A stretch of 64,000 bases of DNA from NCBI GenBank assembly GCA_020055645.1, contig CM034548.1, forward strand, positions 44,694,296 through 44,758,295, read 5' to 3'. This DNA is from Tomocerus qinae. Taxonomy: Eukaryota > Arthropoda > Collembola > Entomobryomorpha > Tomoceridae. Position numbers and translations under genes: made by a program. The notes beneath the pieces were generated by a model. It was not told the origin of the DNA. It did not search any database and saw nothing but the letters and a program-made list of their open reading frames with translations. Positions 62,601-64,000 of the stretch are shown here, piece by piece (position 1 is the first letter of the stretch; the number at the start of each line of letters is the position of its first letter).

Positions 62601-63280
62601 GAAACTTTGGACATTTGAAAACTACATTATTAATTTTATAATCTAGATGATATTATTTCTTTCTTTAGCAGTTTAAAGACTATTCAAATGTAATCGCCTA
62701 TAACCACACATTTGAAAAATAAACGTCTATGTAGAAAAATTGTTCGTATTTGGTCCCAATGTGGAGATTTTTTATAAGCGGACGAACTCTAAACTGGCCG
62801 ATACGTTTCCCATCAAAGATGGTCCGCTTGTAGAGGGAACACTGTATTATAAACTGTGTCTGTTACACAGCACGAAAATGAATAGTAAAATGATATGTCA
62901 ATAGAAAGTGACAGAACCAGATAGATAGGACTATAACGAATGGGCTAACTAACTAGCACACTACTGTACCGGATAGCTCAGAAACATTAGGGTAGTTTGA
63001 TTTTGAAATCATTTGATACAAATACAGAGTAGGAGCTACTCCTCGTTTTGGGTAATTCCTAAATAACGTAAGGAAACGTCCTACGCTTTCTACTGTGGGA
63101 AAATAATTTAATGAGCTAAAGATTATTCATGATAGAGAGATAGTTACAGAGAGATTAGGCGTTTATATAGCTACAGAGTGTAAGGACTACTTTATATTGT
63201 TTAACTAGTATTTAGTAGATGAAGGGGTTCAGAGGGAGAAATATTTTACCTTAAGAATTGACTCCAGGTTGGAAGGCTTA
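29118..63280 (-). CDS. Rbp: RIM-binding protein (RIM-BP), 5' end outside window
   Basis: Presynaptic active-zone scaffold; known RIM-BPs link RIM and voltage-gated calcium channels through SH3 domains. Coding exons in reading order: 63280-63250, 61594-61439, 60635-60464, 56109-55954, 52789-52412, 51270-51130, 49299-48922, 45622-45460, 45089-44987, 43285-43078, 42959-42891, 42033-41947, 41836-41649, 41237-40994, 40803-40672, 40584-40417, 40156-40008, 37595-37481, 37414-37068, 35900-35772, 33783-33634, 33497-33191, 30545-30517, 29633-29118. About 1504 residues to the stop, all phases agreeing. Order: coiled coils, poly-Q, SH3-I ([14 protein letters not shown]...GLVPSNYVE), three FN3 domains, SH3-II (FVALFDYDP...[11 protein letters not shown]), SH3-III ([15 protein letters not shown]...GLVPSNFL), and the tail ending near [15 protein letters not shown]. 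This three-SH3, three-FN3 order is diagnostic. No usable start codon lies in the first three exons, so the N-terminus is probably beyond 64000. Confidence 0.95.
29728..29782. repeat. (ATCA)n tetranucleotide repeat
   Basis: Two runs of ATCA/CAAT units in the intron beside the last RIM-BP exon, the cleaner one at about 29760-29782. Confidence 0.85.
30517..30545 (-). CDS. Rbp: RIM-BP 29-nt microexon
   Basis: After GCTGCTAATCTAG and before GTAAGT, phase 1 in and 0 out, encoding [10 protein letters not shown]. Without it, the previous exon (phase 1) would enter the last exon in a frame that stops after about 14 codons, so this exon is needed to reach the conserved tail. Confidence 0.75.
30546..33190 (-). 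other. RIM-BP intron before the microexon
   Basis: 2.6 kb of mostly AT-rich DNA. It contains the TIR element at 32681-32904 and stretches of GTAAGTAGTAGTA-like low complexity. No coding exon could be supported here. Confidence 0.6.
32681..32904. mobile_element. 224-bp TA-flanked MITE in RIM-BP intron
   Basis: The left end CAGGGTAATTTTTAAATTAT and the right end in reverse complement CTGGGTGATTTTTAAGTTAA are imperfect terminal repeats of about 25 bases. TA stands immediately outside both ends. No coding capacity; Tc1/mariner-type insertion is inferred. Confidence 0.65.
33191..33497 (-). CDS. Rbp: RIM-BP exon, SH3-III end and Pro/Gly linker
   Basis: After TTGGTTTGCAG and before GTATGC, phase 0 in and 1 out. 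It encodes [20 protein letters not shown] and [19 protein letters not shown], completing SH3-III, then a Pro/Gly/Arg-rich disordered stretch. A GC-rich island in the AT-rich locus. Confidence 0.95.
33634..33783 (-). CDS. Rbp: RIM-BP exon, SH3-III start
   Basis: After CTACTTTTCAG and before GTGACT, phase 0 both sides. It encodes a linker ([16 protein letters not shown]) and [19 protein letters not shown], the first SH3-III strands. Confidence 0.94.
33784..35771 (-). other. RIM-BP intron between SH3-II and SH3-III
   Basis: 2 kb, AT-rich. From about 33898 to 34150 it holds diverged internal repeats (AATTATTTGATTTCAA and AAAGTTTTGGCAAA each recur), probably an old element. Near 35186-35231 is a G-rich tract and a CCACTGG..CCCTGG motif like a transposon end. 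Confidence 0.5.
35772..35900 (-). CDS. Rbp: RIM-BP exon, SH3-II end
   Basis: After TACGTCCAG and before GTAAGT, phase 0 both sides. It encodes [20 protein letters not shown] then [10 protein letters not shown] and [11 protein letters not shown], the most conserved stretch of RIM-BP SH3-II. Confidence 0.96.
36113..36132. repeat. (GACA)n repeat
   Basis: About five GACA units on the plus strand in a RIM-BP intron. Confidence 0.85.
36286..36650. mobile_element. 365-bp TA-flanked MITE with long TIRs
   Basis: The left end ATGAAAGTCGGGTTGTTTTA is matched in reverse complement by the right end TTGAAACTCGGTTCGTTTTA; similarity runs about 40 bases through AAACACACC. TA flanks both ends (36284-36285 and 36651-36652). 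The interior has no convincing coding sequence. It lies in the RIM-BP intron between the two SH3-II exons. Confidence 0.75.
37068..37414 (-). CDS. Rbp: RIM-BP exon, Gly/Arg/Pro linker and SH3-II start
   Basis: After GATATTTCAG and before GTGAGT, phase 1 in and 0 out. It encodes a Gly/Arg/Pro-rich disordered linker ([17 protein letters not shown]) and the first strands of SH3-[20 protein letters not shown], then [11 protein letters not shown]. The linker is GC-rich compared with the AT-rich surroundings. Confidence 0.95.
37481..37595 (-). CDS. Rbp: RIM-BP exon, linker before SH3-II
   Basis: After GTAATTAAAG and before GTAAGT, phase 0 in and 1 out. It encodes a basic then acidic linker ([18 protein letters not shown]). 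The following 66-bp intron is stop-free and in frame, so this and the next exon may also occur as one. Confidence 0.8.
37596..40007 (-). other. RIM-BP intron between FN3-3 and SH3-II linker
   Basis: 2.4 kb, AT-rich, with only chance open frames. I see no exon, element or structured repeat. Confidence 0.6.
40008..40156 (-). CDS. Rbp: RIM-BP exon, FN3-3 end
   Basis: After TCCTTTTTCAG and before GTGAGT, phase 1 in and 0 out. It encodes [20 protein letters not shown] and [15 protein letters not shown], the closing strands of FN3-3. Confidence 0.92.
40417..40584 (-). CDS. Rbp: RIM-BP exon, FN3-3 first half
   Basis: After GATGTTTAG and before GTGAGC, phase 1 both sides. It encodes [20 protein letters not shown] and VTWHPVTAG, then [14 protein letters not shown], strands A-C of FN3-3. 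Confidence 0.94.
40672..40803 (-). CDS. Rbp: RIM-BP exon, FN3-2 end
   Basis: After GTCTATTACAG and before GTATCA, phase 1 both sides. It encodes [16 protein letters not shown], the classical FN3 L.P.T.Y.V.V strand pattern, ending EFRTLPKG. Confidence 0.94.
40994..41237 (-). CDS. Rbp: RIM-BP exon, FN3-1 end and FN3-2 start
   Basis: After TTTGGGAGCAG and before GTCCGT, phase 0 in and 1 out. It opens [12 protein letters not shown] (FN3-1 F strand), then [20 protein letters not shown] and [13 protein letters not shown], the beginning of FN3-2. Confidence 0.93.
41649..41836 (-). CDS. Rbp: RIM-BP exon, FN3-1 first half
   Basis: After CGGTGCTAG and before GTAAGA, phase 1 in and 0 out. It encodes [20 protein letters not shown], the A-C strands of a fibronectin III fold with the conserved Trp, then [15 protein letters not shown]. 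Confidence 0.94.
41947..42033 (-). CDS. Rbp: RIM-BP exon, acidic linker
   Basis: After AATTTACAG and before GTGAGT, phase 1 both sides. It encodes [20 protein letters not shown] and a further acidic run ending DPEKHG, just ahead of the first FN3 domain. Confidence 0.85.
42891..42959 (-). CDS. Rbp: RIM-BP candidate cassette exon
   Basis: A 69-nt segment between AGTCAAAG and GTTTGT, phase 1 both sides, reading [19 protein letters not shown]. It keeps the frame whether used or skipped. It adds a basic stretch with a PxxP-poor linker between SH3-I and FN3-1. Both splice signals are only fair. Confidence 0.55.
43078..43285 (-). CDS. Rbp: RIM-BP exon, SH3-I end
   Basis: After GTTGTCAG and before GTAAGA, phase 0 in and 1 out. 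It begins [20 protein letters not shown], closing SH3-I with the conserved ALYDY-partner motif GLVPSNYVE, then a linker to the FN3 region. Confidence 0.95.
43806..43935 (-). pseudogene. Two decayed tandem copies of a RIM-BP exon segment
   Basis: In the intron between the SH3-I exons, two adjacent stretches resemble the start of the exon at 48922-49299. On the minus strand one reads [15 protein letters not shown] and the other [16 protein letters not shown], against [17 protein letters not shown] in the real exon. The two copies are in different frames and lack an evident acceptor, so they look like relics; the second ends before a GTGAGC donor-like site. Confidence 0.65.
44987..45089 (-). CDS. 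Rbp: RIM-BP exon, SH3-I middle
   Basis: After CCTTCCAG and before GTAAAT, phase 2 in and 0 out. It encodes [20 protein letters not shown] then [14 protein letters not shown], the RT loop and central strands of an SH3 domain. Confidence 0.94.
45460..45622 (-). CDS. Rbp: RIM-BP exon, start of SH3-I
   Basis: After TTTCTCCAG and before GTACAT, phase 1 in and 2 out. It ends [18 protein letters not shown], the RIM-BP signature before the first SH3 ALYDY-like strand, completed as ARYSYDPF by the next exon. Confidence 0.93.
45623..48921 (-). other. RIM-BP intron before SH3-I
   Basis: 3.3 kb of AT-rich DNA. No exon with matching phase and no structured repeat was found. Confidence 0.6.
48922..49299 (-). 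CDS. Rbp: RIM-BP exon, poly-Q linker
   Basis: After TTCAGTTTCAG and before GTGAGT, phase 1 both sides, 378 nt. It encodes [17 protein letters not shown], a hydrophobic [14 protein letters not shown] stretch, then a mixed CAG/CAA glutamine-histidine tract (about 49025-49085) and an Ile/Thr-rich end. It is a disordered linker ahead of SH3-I. Confidence 0.9.
49025..49085 (-). repeat. Coding CAG/CAA glutamine tract
   Basis: On the minus strand a run of CAG and CAA codons with a few His codons ([14 protein letters not shown]). CAA interruptions suggest moderate stability; length variation between individuals is likely. Confidence 0.9.
49300..51129 (-). other. RIM-BP intron upstream of poly-Q exon
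   Basis: 1.8 kb, AT-rich, with nothing recognisable beyond the splice sites. Confidence 0.6.
51130..51270 (-). CDS. Rbp: RIM-BP exon, basic Pro linker
   Basis: After TTCTTTCGCAG and before GTAAGA, phase 1 both sides. It encodes [19 protein letters not shown] and then [15 protein letters not shown], a proline/basic linker. It is symmetric, so skipping keeps the frame. Confidence 0.8.
52045..52400. repeat. Purine-rich (GA)n low-complexity tract
   Basis: The plus strand is a long G/A-rich run, including several GAGAGATAGAGA blocks. On the transcribed minus strand it is a pyrimidine tract starting a few bases after the donor of the exon at 52412-52789. Confidence 0.85.
52412..52789 (-). CDS. 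Rbp: RIM-BP exon, AKI.QDN..LAELDK region
   Basis: After TGATCTCTAG and before GTGAGT, phase 1 both sides. It begins [11 protein letters not shown] and ends [20 protein letters not shown], a strongly RIM-BP-like helix, with a Ser-rich basic linker between ([14 protein letters not shown]). Confidence 0.92.
52790..55953 (-). other. RIM-BP intron, 3.2 kb
   Basis: AT-rich apart from about 260 bases next to the exon at 52789, which are of mixed composition and open in both directions but have no splice partner I could support. Nothing else was recognised. Confidence 0.5.
53221..53236. repeat. (AC)n microsatellite
   Basis: Eight perfect AC units in a RIM-BP intron. Confidence 0.9.
55954..56109 (-). 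CDS. Rbp: RIM-BP exon, linker
   Basis: Phase 1 both sides; donor GTAGAG. It encodes [14 protein letters not shown] and [20 protein letters not shown]. The acceptor chosen ends AAGTGTAG; a later TAG 38 bases on also fits the phase, giving a shorter exon. Confidence 0.75.
59351..59990. mobile_element. hAT-type MITE, 640 bp, with 8-bp target duplication
   Basis: Both ends start CAGTGTACAAAAT (the right end in reverse complement), followed after a 5-base gap in one arm by TTACCACTT. The octamer TAAGTAAG stands directly outside each end (59343-59350 and 59991-59998), the length and placement of a hAT target duplication. The interior has nested palindromes, such as GGTATTTAACGTTAAATACC, and four 18-bp tandem units at 59881-59952, but no transposase. 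The perfect duplication suggests a fairly recent insertion, though the host octamer is itself a common low-complexity word here. Confidence 0.88.
59881..59952. repeat. 18-bp tandem repeat, four units, inside the MITE
   Basis: Units of CATTTTTACCATTAAGTG, two identical, one with a single change and the last diverged. They carry the TTTACCA subterminal motif of the element, as expected of transposase-binding repeats in hAT ends (inference). Confidence 0.85.
60269..60288. repeat. (AT)n microsatellite
   Basis: About ten AT units in a RIM-BP intron. Confidence 0.9.
60464..60635 (-). CDS. Rbp: RIM-BP exon, coiled coil 2
   Basis: Between TTTGCCAG and GTCAGT; phase 0 in and 1 out. It encodes [20 protein letters not shown] and LELAALKR, a coiled coil, then a Ser/Pro linker ([12 protein letters not shown]). 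Confidence 0.9.
61049..61070. repeat. (TAG)n microsatellite
   Basis: Seven TAG/GTA triplets. TAG-triplet runs recur all over the RIM-BP half of the window. Confidence 0.9.
61439..61594 (-). CDS. Rbp: RIM-BP exon, N-terminal coiled coil 1
   Basis: 52 residues, phase 0 both sides, between GGTTTAG and GTGGGC. It has heptads rich in L/E/R ([19 protein letters not shown]), typical of the RIM-BP N-terminal coiled coil. Confidence 0.9.
61632..61650. repeat. (ATT)n microsatellite
   Basis: About six ATT triplets close to the acceptor of the first coiled-coil exon. Confidence 0.85.
62287..62844. mobile_element. pogo/Tc1-like nonautonomous element, 558 bp
   Basis: The left end CAGTGCACCCTCTATTTTGG and the right end in reverse complement CAGTGTTCCCTCTACAAGCG are followed in both arms by GACCA. 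TA flanks each end (62285-62286 and 62845-62846). The CTCTA...GGACC style resembles pogo/Tigger termini. Internal copies of the GGACC motif occur near both ends; no transposase remains. Confidence 0.75.
63250..63280 (-). CDS. Rbp: RIM-BP exon, most upstream one found
   Basis: Read on the minus strand after CACCCTCCAG and before GTAAAA: 31 nt, phase 2 in and 0 out, encoding [10 protein letters not shown], which joins [13 protein letters not shown] to form one continuous helix. An in-frame TGA lies a little upstream, so the exon must be short. Confidence 0.6.
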
Positions 63281-64000
63281 CTGGAGGGTGCCCAGCACAC
63301 AAATGCAAGCCCTCAAAAATACTCCTGGAAGATGTGCCACAATTTGGAGAGGGAATGGCATTCCACGAGATTTGATTGACCACTACATGTGACTATAATT
63401 GTGTAATTGAAGGATCATGAGGATGATGACTTCGTAATTATGTAAGTGGCACTTGTTCTGCTAGGAAAGACTACGATTCCACTGTGAAACAGATTCATTT
63501 GTGACTGGTGGACAAATGACAGAGTAAAATGAGAATGCGGGACATTGTGAAGGTGATAAAAAGTGGCACTGATGGAGGTGTGTATGTACTAATACGGGTT
63601 GGTCTGGTTGGCCCGAGCGGGAATTTACATTTACTCTACTAAGAAAGAGTGCACCACTTCAAGACGACGACGACGACGACGATAGACGATGAGGGCACTT
63701 GAGGTTCGTGGGGTGTGAGTCGGAGGATGACGGAGGAGCAGTGGTGGAACGACGAGGCCCTACCTGCCTCCCGGAGAACAACAATCCAGTGCAGGGAGAC
63801 TTATTTAGTTGTGCATATCAACACTTGTACACGGAGTTGCGGGTCTAGCCTTGACTAGGTGTCTGTCTGTCTGTGTAGGTAGGAGGAGGAGGAGGTAGGC
63901 ACTGGATGGAGAGCCACTTTATCTCTGTACACTGCAAACGTCCCAAGATCTACTAGTCGAACTCCCACTTCCCACCACAGTCCAATGTTGAATGAGGAAA
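63281..64000. other. Region upstream of the first RIM-BP exon found
   Basis: It contains a (GAC)n run at 63662-63683 and a (GGA)n run near 63880-63896. On the minus strand a GCAG|GTAGGG donor-like site at 63764 could end a further exon, but its frame has a stop close upstream, so only a noncoding exon or chance can be proposed. Confidence 0.45.
63662..63683. repeat. (GAC)n microsatellite
   Basis: About seven GAC triplets, upstream of the RIM-BP exons found. Confidence 0.9.

Noticed and set aside
63764..63900. Coding exon of RIM-BP ending at a GTAGGG donor
   Set aside because: In the phase needed for the next exon, an in-frame stop lies about 14 codons upstream with no ATG after it; it could only be noncoding.
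1..64000. Prokaryotic-style operon, CRISPR array, tRNA or rRNA
   Set aside because: The genes are intron-rich animal genes; repeats are simple or TIR-based; no cloverleaf or rRNA-like sequence was noticed by eye.

Overview
This is a eukaryotic nuclear genomic window, and most likely an arthropod. It is AT-rich, has GT-AG introns from 66 bp to about 6 kb, many short TIR elements and simple repeats, and three protein-coding genes whose proteins are of animal type. A RIM-binding protein and a KIF12 kinesin both point to a bilaterian. The style (tetranucleotide TAAG/ATCA repeats, TAG triplets, many MITEs) would fit a crustacean such as a copepod, but that is a guess; the sequence shows no rRNA, mitochondrial or other species marker. 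No tRNA, rRNA, CRISPR or prokaryotic feature was seen.

Layout. (1) 1538-13866, plus strand: a complete KIF12-type kinesin of 13 coding exons, about 671 residues, with P-loop, switch I, switch II and a coiled coil behind the motor. A 45-nt microexon, a NAGNAG acceptor and several possible C-termini suggest isoforms. (2) 17051-18816, plus strand: a complete seven-exon gene for a 358-residue single-pass membrane protein whose lumenal or extracellular part looks like a cupin/JmjC-like fold without an obvious HxD iron site. I do not recognise the exact family. (3) 18817-29117: about 10 kb of AT-rich intergenic DNA with one 907-bp TIR element and a short inverted repeat. (4) 29118 to at least 63280, minus strand: most of a RIM-binding protein (RIM-BP) gene, 24 coding exons and about 1504 codons to the stop, carrying N-terminal coiled coils, a poly-Q segment, SH3-I, three fibronectin III domains, SH3-II, SH3-III and the conserved C-terminal tail. 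The N-terminus is not in the window. Introns of this gene hold a hAT-type MITE with a perfect 8-bp target duplication, a pogo/Tc1-like element and two other TA-flanked TIR elements.

All exon borders were set by hand from reading-frame phase, GT/AG signals and family similarity; every intron phase in the three models is consistent, and the KIF12 and membrane-protein models both close on a stop with a length divisible by three. The genes are not functionally linked: a motor protein, an unknown membrane protein and a presynaptic active-zone scaffold lie side by side. I saw no evidence for a novel multi-gene system. The best leads are alternative-splicing candidates in the kinesin and RIM-BP genes, a decayed intronic double copy of a RIM-BP exon, and the transposable elements.
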